Of a stretch of DNA of 64,000 nucleotides, positions 28,329 through 37,456 are shown piece after piece; the first letter of the stretch is position 1; every line of letters begins with the position of its first letter. Made by a program: the position numbers and the translations under genes. The DNA is from Reinekea forsetii. GTDB lineage: Bacteria; Pseudomonadota; Gammaproteobacteria; Pseudomonadales; Natronospirillaceae. The stretch lies in the NCBI RefSeq assembly GCF_002795845.1, contig NZ_CP011797.1:1573501-1637500 (forward strand), in the 5' to 3' direction. The notes beneath the pieces are model-generated. The model was not told the DNA's origin and ran no database searches. It saw only the letters and a program-made list of their open reading frames with translations.

Positions 28329-29432
28329 CTAATCGGCTTTACGAATGGCTATCTGTATCAAGGCGACAAACAGCCCCAAAAAACCGGCCAAAACCGTTGC
28401 GGCTACCGCAATTAGGGTGCGATTGGGCTTTTCAGCCTGAGCCGGCACCTGAATCTGTACCCTGTGGTCGAGTAGGCTTGCGGCGGTTAAATCCAGGTTC
28501 AGCTGTTGTAAGGCGGCAAGTTGGCCCTGAAGCATTTGAGGGGAGAGCACCGTGGGGACTAGATTGCCTCTACTGTCCTGCTGGTAACCGACTATAACGT
28601 CTTGCAAGGTAGGCTGTTGGTTTTTAAGGGCTGCCAATTCGGCCATTAAAATGACTGAGCCCTTGTTGTAATCAACTATTGTGTCGCTCGTACTGCCCGC
28701 CCGAGGTGTGGTGATATCAAGGCTTTTGGCGATCGCGAGGGCGTTGGTGAGCTGTTCAATAGCGCGTTGTTGGTTTGCGCTGGCGGTATTGGTGAGTGCG
28801 AGCATCTGTTGGCTTAGCTTCTGCAGTTCAATAGTTTGTTGACCCTCAATATCGGCGACCAAATCGTCCATGGTTTGTTGTTCAGCCAAATCCAATAGGG
28901 CGGCCAGCCATGCTTTGGTCGATGCAGGGTCAGCAGAGAGCGTGCTGATCGATATTTGGTCAAATTCGGCGTTATTATTGCCGCTGTCTGGCAGGAAGTC
29001 GTAGGCTGCGGGTGCAATCTGCAGCGCCATTGCAAGGTTGGTGATTTTGGATACCCGCTGCGGGTCGCTAAGCGGGGTACCCTGATGGTCTACAAAATTG
29101 TCGGTTTGCTGTAACGCCTGTTCCAGCAGGCTCCGAGACTGGAGGTTCTTTAGCAACTCGCCCACTATTTGTTGGCGATCCAGGGGGATCAGAGTCTGTG
29201 ACAGGAAGGGCGCTATTTGAGTCATGCTTGGGCGGCTGAATACGGCTTCAATACGGTATTGCTTGGGTAACGACAGGGCGATGGACACTCCGGCCACCGC
29301 ACCGAAGAGAGTAATCAATAGAATGGATTGCCATTCATTGATCAGCTTACGAACCAGTTCACCCAGGTCAATTTCGTCATCCGATGACGGTCGTAAATGA
29401 ATCAAGTCCCGATTCCTTTCCGTGTCTTGCAT
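28329..29432 (-). CDS. wzz: Wzz-type chain-length determinant 1
   Basis: A 367-residue polysaccharide co-polymerase. An N-terminal cytoplasmic tail with DLIHLRPSSDDEIDLGEL precedes a first membrane helix (ILLITLFGAVAGVSIAL), a long periplasmic middle rich in Gln/Leu helices, and a second helix at the C-terminus (LIAVAATVLAGFLGLFVALI) ending in a few basic residues. This is the Wzz (PF02706) layout; the usual proline-rich patch before TM2 is represented by QAEKPNRT. It sets O-antigen modal length with a Wzy polymerase. Next to a second wzz upstream (86-base gap). The AGG just before ATG is too close to be a good ribosome site, so translation may be weak or start elsewhere. Confidence 0.8.
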   Translation of the reverse strand: MQDTERNRDLIHLRPSSDDEIDLGELVRKLINEWQSILLITLFGAVAGVSIALSLPKQYRIEAVFSRPSMTQIAPFLSQTLIPLDRQQIVGELLKNLQSRSLLEQALQQTDNFVDHQGTPLSDPQRVSKITNLAMALQIAPAAYDFLPDSGNNNAEFDQISISTLSADPASTKAWLAALLDLAEQQTMDDLVADIEGQQTIELQKLSQQMLALTNTASANQQRAIEQLTNALAIAKSLDITTPRAGSTSDTIVDYNKGSVILMAELAALKNQQPTLQDVIVGYQQDSRGNLVPTVLSPQMLQGQLAALQQLNLDLTAASLLDHRVQIQVPAQAEKPNRTLIAVAATVLAGFLGLFVALIQIAIRKAD

Positions 29433-29517
29433 CCTATTGAAACCTTGTTTCCGAGAGTGTCCTTATTAGTTTAGGCGAATAATGGCTCCAAGATGATTGT
29501 CTTGCTAAAAATGTGAG

Positions 29518-30801
29518 CTATTTTTTGATCGCAATGCGAATCAGCGCAAAAAATAAGCCTAAAAACCCCGCCAGAACGGTACCCGCCACCGCAATCAGCT
29601 TACGATTGGGTTTGATAGGTATGGTTGAGGCCACGGCCGGCTGTATTAGGGAGGCCATTCGGGCAATTGGGAAGTCGACTAATAGGTTAACCAACTCGGA
29701 TTTTTGGGTAATCAGTTCGTCATAGTTGGGGATGTAAATAGTGTCGTTTTGTCGGGCTTTTAACGCTGCGATCTTCGGATCGGCAGACAATTGCGTGAGT
29801 TTAAGCTCTATGGCGGAAGATTCTGCGACATAGAGGAGGTCATCAGTTCGGGCAGCTAGCATATCCCGCTCGCCAATGAGCAATCGGGTTCCCTGGAAAT
29901 AAAGCGGTTGGGCTTCCGGGGCGCCAGACAGATTATTTAGAAACTGTGCGTTGGCATTAGTAGGGCGAAGGCTTTCCCAAGATATGGGCTCGATGATCTT
30001 TAAACTACTGGCTGTCTTGATGGCTTCTTCCAATTGGGCGATACGCATGAGTCGGTTGGTCTTAGCCTGCTGTTCGAGTAGGTTTAACTGCAATCGCAAC
30101 GCATCGCGGGCTAGACTGTTTGCGTCTTCTAAGCGTGTAATTTCAGCCAATCGACCCTGTTTAGCGGCTTCTTGGAGTCCTTTTAGCTGCCTTTCAATCT
30201 GACGGATCTGATCGGTCTTACGGGCCGCCGCATCATCCTTAAAGGTTTCTAATGACGATGCCAAGGCTTTAATGGCCAAGGTATTGACGAATTCGGCGGC
30301 CTCTGCTGCATTGGCTGAATCAAAGCTGATATTAACTTCTTTGAAAGGCGATCGTTGTTGGTCCGGTAAATTGTAGAACTCGCGTTCAATTCGGGTGATC
30401 GATAGGTCCCTGGTGATGGTGCTGAATAGCTCGTTAGGGGTTACAGTGGAATCTAAGCCAGAGAGCCGGAGCAGCTCACTCTGGTCAAAAACGGCACGTT
30501 GATTTTTGATCGAAAACAGACTCTCTACTACCTTTTCCATGGCCTTTTCGCTATCAATCGGCACCAGTGTTTGGTCAACCATGGCCCCCAGCTCGGCAAT
30601 AGATGGCGCGGCCAAAATGGCCTCTACACGATAGATAGAGGTTTGCTGTAAGGCAATCACAACGCTTGCCACGGCGCCCAAGAGGGTGACCGCGGTCACC
30701 AATTTCCATTCACCAATCAGCTTACGCAGTAGTTCGCCGAGATCTATTTCATCGGAATTTTGGGGCCGCAGGTGGATCAGGTCTTGTTGGTTGGTGTCCA
30801 T
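29518..30801 (-). CDS. wzz: Wzz-type chain-length determinant 2
   Basis: A 427-residue paralogue of the neighbouring Wzz. Its N-terminus (DLIHLRPQNSDEIDLGELL) and C-terminal helix (LIAVAGTVLAGFLGLFFALI) are almost the same as the first copy, but the periplasmic middle is longer and very different, with coiled-coil-like stretches near residues 190-280. Two Wzz proteins in tandem usually give two chain-length modes (compare the short and very-long regulators of enteric bacteria). It lies divergent from the phosphomannomutase gene with a 167-base AT-rich intergenic space that should hold both promoters, although I cannot define them. Confidence 0.8.
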   Translation of the reverse strand: MDTNQQDLIHLRPQNSDEIDLGELLRKLIGEWKLVTAVTLLGAVASVVIALQQTSIYRVEAILAAPSIAELGAMVDQTLVPIDSEKAMEKVVESLFSIKNQRAVFDQSELLRLSGLDSTVTPNELFSTITRDLSITRIEREFYNLPDQQRSPFKEVNISFDSANAAEAAEFVNTLAIKALASSLETFKDDAAARKTDQIRQIERQLKGLQEAAKQGRLAEITRLEDANSLARDALRLQLNLLEQQAKTNRLMRIAQLEEAIKTASSLKIIEPISWESLRPTNANAQFLNNLSGAPEAQPLYFQGTRLLIGERDMLAARTDDLLYVAESSAIELKLTQLSADPKIAALKARQNDTIYIPNYDELITQKSELVNLLVDFPIARMASLIQPAVASTIPIKPNRKLIAVAGTVLAGFLGLFFALIRIAIKK

Positions 30802-30968
30802 AAGCTCAAGGAAGTCCTCAAAAGAAGTTTATAACAAGTTGATAAGATTCAATTAGTGCGATTGTATGACACTGGTTATATATGACAATCTATTAATTGC
30901 CACCCAACCCTGTATTATTCGCTCTTGTCGCAGCCAATGTTAACCCAGATAGCCAATAAGGACCTAAG

Positions 30969-32333
30969 ATGGATCTCACCTGTTTCAAAGCCTACGATAT
31001 TCGGGGCGAACTCGGCGCTGAGCTGAATGTAGATATCGCCTACCGCATCGGCCGCGCGTTTGCGACCTTTCTGCAGCCTAAAAAGGTGGTAGTCGGTTGG
31101 GATGTGCGCGAGACCTCGCCGGAGTTAAAGGATGCCTTTGCGCAAGGCGTGCTGGATTTTGGGGCCGATGTGATCGATCTGGGCATGTGCGGCACCGAGG
31201 AAGTCTACTTTGGTACCACGTTTTTGGCCGCCGAGGGCGGTTGTATGGTCACGGCCAGCCACAATCCGATCAATTACAATGGCATGAAGATGGTGCGCGA
31301 TAACGCCAAGCCGATATCGGCCGATACCGGTTTGGCCGATATCCGCGCCATGGCCGAATCCGGCAACTATGGCGAGAAGGCCGAGACGCCGGGCACGCTG
31401 ACGCAGTTGGACAATCGCGCCGCCTATGTTGAGCACCTGATGACCTATCTGGATGTCGCTAACCTGAAGCCGATGAAGTTGGTGGTCAATGCCGGCAATG
31501 GCGCGGCCGGCCCGTCCTTGGATGCCATTGAGTCGGCATTATTGGCCCTGGGCGCGCCGATTGAGTTTATTAAGATACATCATGCACCGGACGCCACCTT
31601 TCCCAATGGTATTCCCAACCCGCTGTTGCATGAGCAGCAGCCGGTCACCGGTAAGGTCGTTAAGGACCATGGCGCCGACCTTGGTATCGCTTGGGATGGC
31701 GACTTTGACCGCTGCTTTCTGTGGGATGAAGACGGCAATTTTATCGAGGGCTACTATATAGTTGGCCTACTGGCGGAAGCCTTCTTGGCCAAGCAACCGG
31801 GTGCCAAGATCGTCTACGATCCGCGTTTGGTGTGGAATACCGTCGAAATCGTCGAGGCGGCGGGCGGGGTGCCGATTCAGTCGGTCTCGGGTCACACCTT
31901 TATTAAGGAGCGGATGCGCAAGGAAGATGCGGTCTATGGCGGAGAGATGAGTGCGCATCACTATTTTAGAGACTTTGCCTATGCCGACTCGGGCATGATC
32001 CCCTGGTTATTGATTATCGATCTGTTGAGTCGTAAGCAGACCACACTGAAGACGCTGGTCGAAGATCGCATGGCCAAGTTCCCCAGCCCGGGTGAGATCA
32101 ATAGCAAGGTGGCCGATGCCGATGAAGCCATGTCGCGCGTCTATCAGGCCTATAAGCCCGATGCCATTGGCGAAGACCGAACCGATGGCTTGTCGCTGGA
32201 GTTCGCACAATGGCGTTTTAATCTGCGCAAATCCAATACCGAGCCGGTGATTCGGCTAAATGTCGAAACGCGTGGCGATAAGGACCTGATGGATGAGAAA
32301 ACTCAGGATCTATTGGCGTTGATTCGGCAGTAG
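30969..32333 (+). CDS. manB: Phosphomannomutase/phosphoglucomutase (ManB/CpsG type)
   Basis: A 454-residue alpha-D-phosphohexomutase. All four domain signatures are visible: [11 protein letters not shown] at the start, the catalytic phosphoserine loop [11 protein letters not shown] (Ser97), the metal-binding DGDFDRCF near residue 243, the sugar-recognition loop [10 protein letters not shown] near 325, and the phosphate-binding [12 protein letters not shown] near 420. It interconverts mannose-6-P and mannose-1-P (perhaps also glucose-P) for GDP-mannose synthesis. AAGGACC at 30958-30964 precedes the ATG. Length is normal for the family. Codon use is GC-rich compared with the following insert, so it looks like resident chromosome. 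Confidence 0.92.
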   Translation: MDLTCFKAYDIRGELGAELNVDIAYRIGRAFATFLQPKKVVVGWDVRETSPELKDAFAQGVLDFGADVIDLGMCGTEEVYFGTTFLAAEGGCMVTASHNPINYNGMKMVRDNAKPISADTGLADIRAMAESGNYGEKAETPGTLTQLDNRAAYVEHLMTYLDVANLKPMKLVVNAGNGAAGPSLDAIESALLALGAPIEFIKIHHAPDATFPNGIPNPLLHEQQPVTGKVVKDHGADLGIAWDGDFDRCFLWDEDGNFIEGYYIVGLLAEAFLAKQPGAKIVYDPRLVWNTVEIVEAAGGVPIQSVSGHTFIKERMRKEDAVYGGEMSAHHYFRDFAYADSGMIPWLLIIDLLSRKQTTLKTLVEDRMAKFPSPGEINSKVADADEAMSRVYQAYKPDAIGEDRTDGLSLEFAQWRFNLRKSNTEPVIRLNVETRGDKDLMDEKTQDLLALIRQ

Positions 32334-32384
32334 ATTTTGGCTAAAGGTAATGGTTTTTAAGGAACAATACCGCCGAGGGTTTGG

Positions 32385-32540
32385 GCACCTCTGCGGTGTT
32401 GTTTATCCAGATCGAAGCGATCGATCTTGTCTTAGCAGTCGTATTCAGGCATTACCTCATGTTAATATTGAATTCTAATCATTTTGAGCATCATATCCAG
32501 GCAATGCTTTTCCGGAACAGGATTCTGGATTTACTTAGAA
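32385..32540 (-). pseudogene. Decayed fragment of the gene at 36539-37030
   Basis: The sequence ATCGAAGCGATCGATCTTGT at 32410 and on through CAGTCGTATTC matches 36658 onward (ATCGAAGCTATCGATCTTGT) with few differences, and TCCAGGCA at 32500 fits TCCAGGCA at 36742. On the minus strand it corresponds to about residues 90-140 of the 163-residue protein. No open frame survives. The intact copy is on the other side of the epimerase-WbpM block, in the same orientation. Confidence 0.7.
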
Positions 32541-32624
32541 AGCACAATGTATTTACTTCTTTTTTTACTTTTCATTTCAGGTTCATTATAAGATTTTTTA
32601 ACTCACAAACTTGGAGTCAAAGCA

Positions 32625-33572
32625 TTGATAGATGTATTAATTACTGGAGGAACAGGCTTTATCGGTCAATCGTTGGCTAAAAAATTGATTGGCGATTCTA
32701 AATATAACCTACGGTTTTTTTCTCGAAGAAGTGTAGGGCTTCCTAACGAATTTTTTGGTGATATTAGTAATGTTCAATCCATTAAGAAGGCACTTTCTGG
32801 CGTCGAAGTAGTAATACATTTAGCAGCCCTTACTCCTGATTTAAAGAAAAAAACAAATAAGAATTCAGATGGTTTTCATAAAATAAATCATCAGGGTGTC
32901 AGAAATTTAGCTCAATGTGCTGCCGAGGCTGGGGTAAAACGGTTCATATTCCTAAGCAGCATTAAAGTGAATGGTGAATCAACTGAAAATAGGGCACCTT
33001 TTTTACCATTTCAGGCTGACCCTAAGGATATGTATGGGCAGTCTAAATTCGAAGCAGAGCAACTTCTTTTTGATTTGGCCGTTGAAACCCAAATGGAGAT
33101 CGTTATAATTCGCCCCCCATTGGTTTATGGCGAAGGTGTAAAAGGAAATTTTGCTTCATTGGTTGAGGTCGTTAGAAGAGGTATACCTTTGCCGTTTGGT
33201 TTGTTGCACTCTAACAGAAGAAGTATGGTATCTGTTTATAATTTGGTTGATCTGATTATTAATTGCATCAGTAATTCTAGGGCTGCCAGTCAAATCTTCT
33301 TAGTTTCAGACGACGAGGACCTATCGACTGCTGGTTTATTAGTGCACCTGGCATCAGCAATGGGAAAAAGGCTATGGCTATTACCTGTACCTATTTGGTT
33401 ATTTCTAATTATTGGCAAATTAACGGGTAGATCGTCAATGGTCGACCGCTTAGTTGGTTCACTCCAAGTCGATATTCAGCATACCAAAGATTTATTAGAT
33501 TGGGAGCCTCCGTTTAGTGTTTCTGAAAGTATAAAATTAACACTTGAATCAACTTTCGCTGATAAAGAATAA
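32625..33572 (+). CDS. NAD-dependent sugar epimerase/reductase (extended SDR)
   Basis: A 315-residue extended SDR. It begins at TTG 32625, supported by GGAG at 32613-32616, eight bases upstream. VLITGGTGFIGQSLAKKL is the NAD-binding loop; FLSSIKVNGES and DMYGQSKFEAEQLL hold the Ser and the Y-x3-K (YGQSK) catalytic set. RPPLVYGEGVKGNF follows as in UDP-sugar 4-epimerases and the WbpV/WbiG-type 4-ketoreductases that accompany initiating sugar transferases. Together with the next two genes (initiating transferase and WbpM-like dehydratase) it fits a UDP-linked N-acetyl-quinovosamine or -fucosamine pathway; that is inference. AT-rich relative to manB. The intergenic 33573-33802 is empty. Confidence 0.75.
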   Translation: MIDVLITGGTGFIGQSLAKKLIGDSKYNLRFFSRRSVGLPNEFFGDISNVQSIKKALSGVEVVIHLAALTPDLKKKTNKNSDGFHKINHQGVRNLAQCAAEAGVKRFIFLSSIKVNGESTENRAPFLPFQADPKDMYGQSKFEAEQLLFDLAVETQMEIVIIRPPLVYGEGVKGNFASLVEVVRRGIPLPFGLLHSNRRSMVSVYNLVDLIINCISNSRAASQIFLVSDDEDLSTAGLLVHLASAMGKRLWLLPVPIWLFLIIGKLTGRSSMVDRLVGSLQVDIQHTKDLLDWEPPFSVSESIKLTLESTFADKE

Positions 33573-33802
33573 GCCTGTTTGCCACAATATCTGTTACAAG
33601 CTTCGCAGTTTTCCATCCCGAATCTGCACTAGGTGGTAAGTGATATGTAATATTATTTATGGTTTGACGCGAAGCTGGTTCAGGATGCTAAGTGGTCGGG
33701 TTGATGAGCAAAAGAATTAGTTTATAGTTTCATGGTTTTTTTACGGAATTATATTGTGGGTTAAAAATAAATCTAAATTTATTTAGAAAGGTGAGGTGAT
33801 CC

Positions 33803-34354
33803 TTGTTCAGGTTTTTTGATTTGGTTTTTTCTTTTTGTGGTTTAGTAATTGGTCTTCCAGTTTTATTAGTTATTTTTTTACTTGGTCTGTTTGATACGGG
33901 TTCCCCAATGTTTCGACAAGAACGCGTAGGCAGAAAGAAGAATTCATTTGTTCTGTTGAAATTTCGTACAATGGAAATTGAAACGAAATCGGTTGCCAGT
34001 CATTTGGCTAGTGCGTCATCAATAACCAAAATTGGTGGTTTTTTGCGTAAATCGAAATTAGACGAGCTGCCTCAGCTTTGGAATGTATTAAAAGGCGAAA
34101 TGAGTCTTGTAGGGCCGAGACCAAACTTACCCAATCAGAGTGATCTTCTAGAAGCGAGGGACGTTCTTGGAGTGTACGAAGTACGCCCCGGAATCACGGG
34201 GCTGGCACAAATTTCTAACATTGATATGTCTACACCAGAATTATTGGCAAAAACAGATGCAGAAATGATAGCCTCATTAACCCTAACTACCTACTTTTAT
34301 TATATATTCTCTACTTTCGCAGGCAAAGGGACGGGAGACCGTGTTATTAAATGA
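33803..34354 (+). CDS. Initiating sugar-1-phosphate transferase (PglC-like)
   Basis: A 183-residue bacterial sugar transferase (PF02397 type). Start TTG 33803 follows GAGG at 33793-33796. An N-terminal membrane helix (VFSFCGLVIGLPVLLVIFLL) inserts it in the inner membrane, and the cytoplasmic part shows FRQERVGRKKNSFVLLKFRT, the KLDELPQLWNVLKGEMSLVG core and RPGITGLAQI. It moves a sugar-1-phosphate onto undecaprenyl phosphate, the first step of repeat-unit synthesis. Short, one-helix architecture fits PglC/WbpL-partner enzymes rather than the large WbaP type. Placed between the epimerase and dehydratase genes; it ends 16 bases before the next ATG. The acidic DE pair in the core is present. 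Confidence 0.85.
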   Translation: MFRFFDLVFSFCGLVIGLPVLLVIFLLGLFDTGSPMFRQERVGRKKNSFVLLKFRTMEIETKSVASHLASASSITKIGGFLRKSKLDELPQLWNVLKGEMSLVGPRPNLPNQSDLLEARDVLGVYEVRPGITGLAQISNIDMSTPELLAKTDAEMIASLTLTTYFYYIFSTFAGKGTGDRVIK

Positions 34355-34370
34355 AAATTGGGAAATTTAG

Positions 34371-36278
34371 ATGAAAGTAAGGCTAACTGCAAAATACTCA
34401 AATCTCAAGCGCAACCAAAAAAAATGGATTATGGTGGCAGCAGATATATTACTGGTGCCGCTAGCATTGTGGGTAGCATGGGGCCTTCGCCTCGGCGATT
34501 TTTGGCCGGACATTTCTTTAATTGGTTTCTGGTGGTTGTTTCCAGCGATTGTACCGGTCGCAATCCTTATTTTTGCCAAGCTAGGTTTATATCGCGCCAT
34601 CATCCGATACATTGGAAGCCAAGCGTTATTTGCCATCGTCAAAGGCTCGAGTTTAATGGCGCTGGTTTTATGGAGTCTGGTTTTCTTATCGCGTGAACCT
34701 GGATTTCCTCGATCTATTCCCATTATATTTGCAATGGTGCTTTTGTTGTTTATCGGTGGAAGTCGGTTGTTTGTTCGTTTTTTGTATCAGTGGGTCAATA
34801 CTAATTTCTCGAGTAAAGAGGCCGTTGCGATATATGGTGCTGGTGATTCTGGAATTCAATTAATTACTGCGTTACAAAAAGGTAAAGAGTACATACCCGT
34901 AGCATTTTTTGATGATAATCCTCAATTATGGCAACATTTTTTACACGGCGCCCCCATATTCGATCCAGCCAAAATAGCTGAGGTGCTGGCAGATTTTAAA
35001 ATACAGCGTGTTTTGTTAGCCACGCCAAGAGCAACAAAAAAAGAACGGAAACTAATACTTGATAAGTTAGAGCCGTTCGCAGTGCATGTGCAGACCATTC
35101 CATCCGTATCCGATATTGTCTCAGGAGCAGCCTCAGTTGACCAACTCCAAGAAGTTGAGCTTGACGACCTACTAGGAAGAGACCCCGTGCCCCCAATGCA
35201 AGAGCTATTTGACGCTTGCATTAAAAACAAGGTGGTTATGGTGACTGGTGGTGGCGGTTCCATAGGCTCTGAACTTTGTAGACAGATTGTTAATGCAATG
35301 CCAAAAAAGCTCATTATTTTTGAGCAAAATGAATACTCTTTGTATCTTATTGAGCAAGAGCTAACAAACCTAGTCTCGAGTTTAGATTTTGATGTTCAAA
35401 TTATTCCGATCTTAGGCTCTGTTACTAATGCTAATAAGTTAGGTGCTGTATTCAGCCAATACTCGGTAAATACCGTTTATCATGCTGCAGCGTATAAACA
35501 TGTGCCATTGGTTGAGCAAAATGTGTTTGAAGGGATACGCAATAATATAATTGGGACTAAAGTCGTTTCCGAACTTGCTCATTTACACAAAGTTGAACGA
35601 TTTGTACTAATTAGTACCGACAAGGCCGTGCGCCCTACTAATGTAATGGGAGCAAGTAAACGTTTCGCTGAACAGTTGATTCAGATTTTAGCCCAAAAAT
35701 CAGACACCGTTTTCTGCATGGTACGTTTTGGAAACGTGTTGGGCTCTTCGGGTTCTGTGGTTCCGAAATTTCGTAAGCAAATTGCACATGGCGGGCCCAT
35801 TACAGTTACACACTCTGAAATAACTCGATACTTCATGACAATCCCTGAAGCCTCGCAGCTTGTAATTCAGGCCGGCGCCATGGCACTAGGAGGCGATGTG
35901 TTTGTGTTGGATATGGGTGACCCGGTCAAAATCATAGATCTAGCTCGTCGTATGATCGAACTTAGTGGTTTTGACGTCAAAAGTGATGATCATCCTGATG
36001 GCGATATAGAAATTATATTCACTGGCTTGCGGCCTGGCGAAAAATTATTTGAAGAGCTTTTAATTGGAGATTCCGTTACCGGCACAGAACACTCTAAAAT
36101 ATTGCGAGCAAATGAGGTGTTTGTTGAGGAAGAGGTGGTTTTAGAAGCATTGAGGCAGTTAGAGAAAGCTGAGGATAGATTAGATGCTGAGGCAGCGCGC
36201 ACTATATTGCAATCAGTGGTAAGCGGCTTCAAACCGAACTCAGCTCTAGTTGATTTGTTGGATAAAAGACCAGTTTAA
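34371..36278 (+). CDS. Nucleotide-sugar 4,6-dehydratase, WbpM/CapD/FlaA1 type
   Basis: A 635-residue protein. Residues 15-125 hold four hydrophobic segments, then a first Rossmann region (AVAIYGAGDSGIQLITAL) and, from about residue 285, the catalytic SDR domain VVMVTGGGGSIGSELCRQIV. STDKAVRPTNVMGASKRFAE carries the modified active site of this family (Met where a Tyr is usual, with the following Lys). Such membrane-anchored enzymes convert UDP-GlcNAc to the 4-keto-6-deoxy sugar used for QuiNAc/FucNAc. It follows the PglC-like gene with a 16-base gap. The region 36279-36538 after it is about 260 bases with no gene; an imperfect hairpin near 36299-36332 could be a weak terminator. Confidence 0.85.
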   Translation: MKVRLTAKYSNLKRNQKKWIMVAADILLVPLALWVAWGLRLGDFWPDISLIGFWWLFPAIVPVAILIFAKLGLYRAIIRYIGSQALFAIVKGSSLMALVLWSLVFLSREPGFPRSIPIIFAMVLLLFIGGSRLFVRFLYQWVNTNFSSKEAVAIYGAGDSGIQLITALQKGKEYIPVAFFDDNPQLWQHFLHGAPIFDPAKIAEVLADFKIQRVLLATPRATKKERKLILDKLEPFAVHVQTIPSVSDIVSGAASVDQLQEVELDDLLGRDPVPPMQELFDACIKNKVVMVTGGGGSIGSELCRQIVNAMPKKLIIFEQNEYSLYLIEQELTNLVSSLDFDVQIIPILGSVTNANKLGAVFSQYSVNTVYHAAAYKHVPLVEQNVFEGIRNNIIGTKVVSELAHLHKVERFVLISTDKAVRPTNVMGASKRFAEQLIQILAQKSDTVFCMVRFGNVLGSSGSVVPKFRKQIAHGGPITVTHSEITRYFMTIPEASQLVIQAGAMALGGDVFVLDMGDPVKIIDLARRMIELSGFDVKSDDHPDGDIEIIFTGLRPGEKLFEELLIGDSVTGTEHSKILRANEVFVEEEVVLEALRQLEKAEDRLDAEAARTILQSVVSGFKPNSALVDLLDKRPV

Positions 36279-36538
36279 CTCGTCAAACTTACTGTTGCTC
36301 CACCATCTCAGAACCGTATTTGATGGAGCGTCACTATGTTTTTGAGAATAAGTCCCGAGTTAATGGAATTCTAAGTTGGACTTTCTCATCACTAAGTTTC
36401 CGACTGCAGCGATAGCAGGTTTCGCTAAAGCCCACGGCAGCCTAGGCTAGTCGGATACTGGCTTTCTTTTGTGCAACAGCGTTTAGAGCTGCAAAGCCTA
36501 TAGAGAAAATGTCCATCCGAAATCCTCTCGGATTAAAT

Positions 36539-37030
36539 CTACAGTTCCCCATCTTCCATTCGCGAATAAACATAGATCATCGCCCGGACCATATCCTCAC
36601 ACTGGGTGGCGTTGAGGCCCTCGGTGTCCATAATCCAGCGGCGTTGGTCGTCTATATCGAAGCTATCGATCTTGTCGTAGCAGTCGTATTCCGATACCAC
36701 CTCGTATTCGCATTCCTTGTCGAGCACATTGAACATCAGGTCCAGGCAGTATTGGGCCAGAATCGGGTCTTGGCAGTAGAGCTCGCCGCGCTCGAAGTCG
36801 TGTTGCCATTCTTTTAGTATGTCTTTGACCGACTCACCCTTATCGAGCAAGTCTTGCAGCGGCGGTGCATCGGGGCTGTATTGGCCCATTTCAAAGTCGA
36901 TCAGCCAGTCTTCCTCTGGGCGCACCAGTACGGTCTTGTATTGGCCGTCGGGCAGGGACCAGGCGATGGCATAGGGGTAGCCAGTTTCGACATCGGTGAC
37001 TTCAAAAGCGATAAAGGTTGGGATATTCAT
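36539..37030 (-). CDS. Conserved hypothetical, exonuclease-fold-like N-terminus
   Basis: A 163-residue acidic soluble protein. The first 50 residues (FIAFEVTDVETGYPYAIAWS and DGQYKTVLVRPEEDW) look like the first beta sheet of DnaQ/RNase-H-like proteins (compare the xDxE...IAWSLPDG pattern), but the acidic pair is not conserved in the usual place (FEV), so an active nuclease is doubtful. The rest, with CEYEVVSEYDCYDKIDSFDI, I do not recognise. It runs opposite to both neighbours. A decayed copy exists at 32385-32540. Function unknown; family hint is low confidence. Confidence 0.55.
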   Translation of the reverse strand: MNIPTFIAFEVTDVETGYPYAIAWSLPDGQYKTVLVRPEEDWLIDFEMGQYSPDAPPLQDLLDKGESVKDILKEWQHDFERGELYCQDPILAQYCLDLMFNVLDKECEYEVVSEYDCYDKIDSFDIDDQRRWIMDTEGLNATQCEDMVRAMIYVYSRMEDGEL

Positions 37031-37171
37031 GGGCAGGCAGGCTGTAAGATTGAATAAAGGCGGATGATCGCACGAATCGGGCGGGGCTTCTAGCGCTGAC
37101 CGAGCTCAGCCGCTGCAGGCGGATCGACCGGGCTGTGCTAAGATACCGACAAATTTTAGAGCAACGTCCCT

Positions 37172-37456
37172 ATGTCCGACAGTGATGAGCGCATCAGCCG
37201 CGATTTTTTCGCCCGAGACCCCGATGAACAGGCCGATTTCCTGCACAATACCTGGTGTAACACCTGCCGAGAAATTGACTTGGGCATGGTGCATCCGGTC
37301 GAATACGAGCTCTTGGAGCGGATCTTTATCGAAGGGCAGTGTGCGGTGTGTGGCGAGCCGTCCATTACCGAGCTGGTCGAAGGCGATGAAGATGACCCGG
37401 ACGAGGATGCGCAGGAGGGCGAAAGCATCGACCTGGATGCGGACTCCAACGCATGA
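37172..37456 (+). CDS. Small zinc-ribbon-like protein upstream of truC
   Basis: A 94-residue acidic protein. Two Cys pairs, WCNTCREID near residue 29 and GQCAVCGEPS near residue 56, form a CxxC-x23-CxxC zinc-ribbon pattern, followed by a very acidic tail (DEDDPDEDAQEGESIDLDAD). Its stop overlaps the ATG of truC (ATGA at 37453-37456), so the two are translationally coupled. The function is not known to me; coupling to a tRNA pseudouridine synthase suggests a role in RNA metabolism, which is inference. Confidence 0.65.
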   Translation: MSDSDERISRDFFARDPDEQADFLHNTWCNTCREIDLGMVHPVEYELLERIFIEGQCAVCGEPSITELVEGDEDDPDEDAQEGESIDLDADSNA

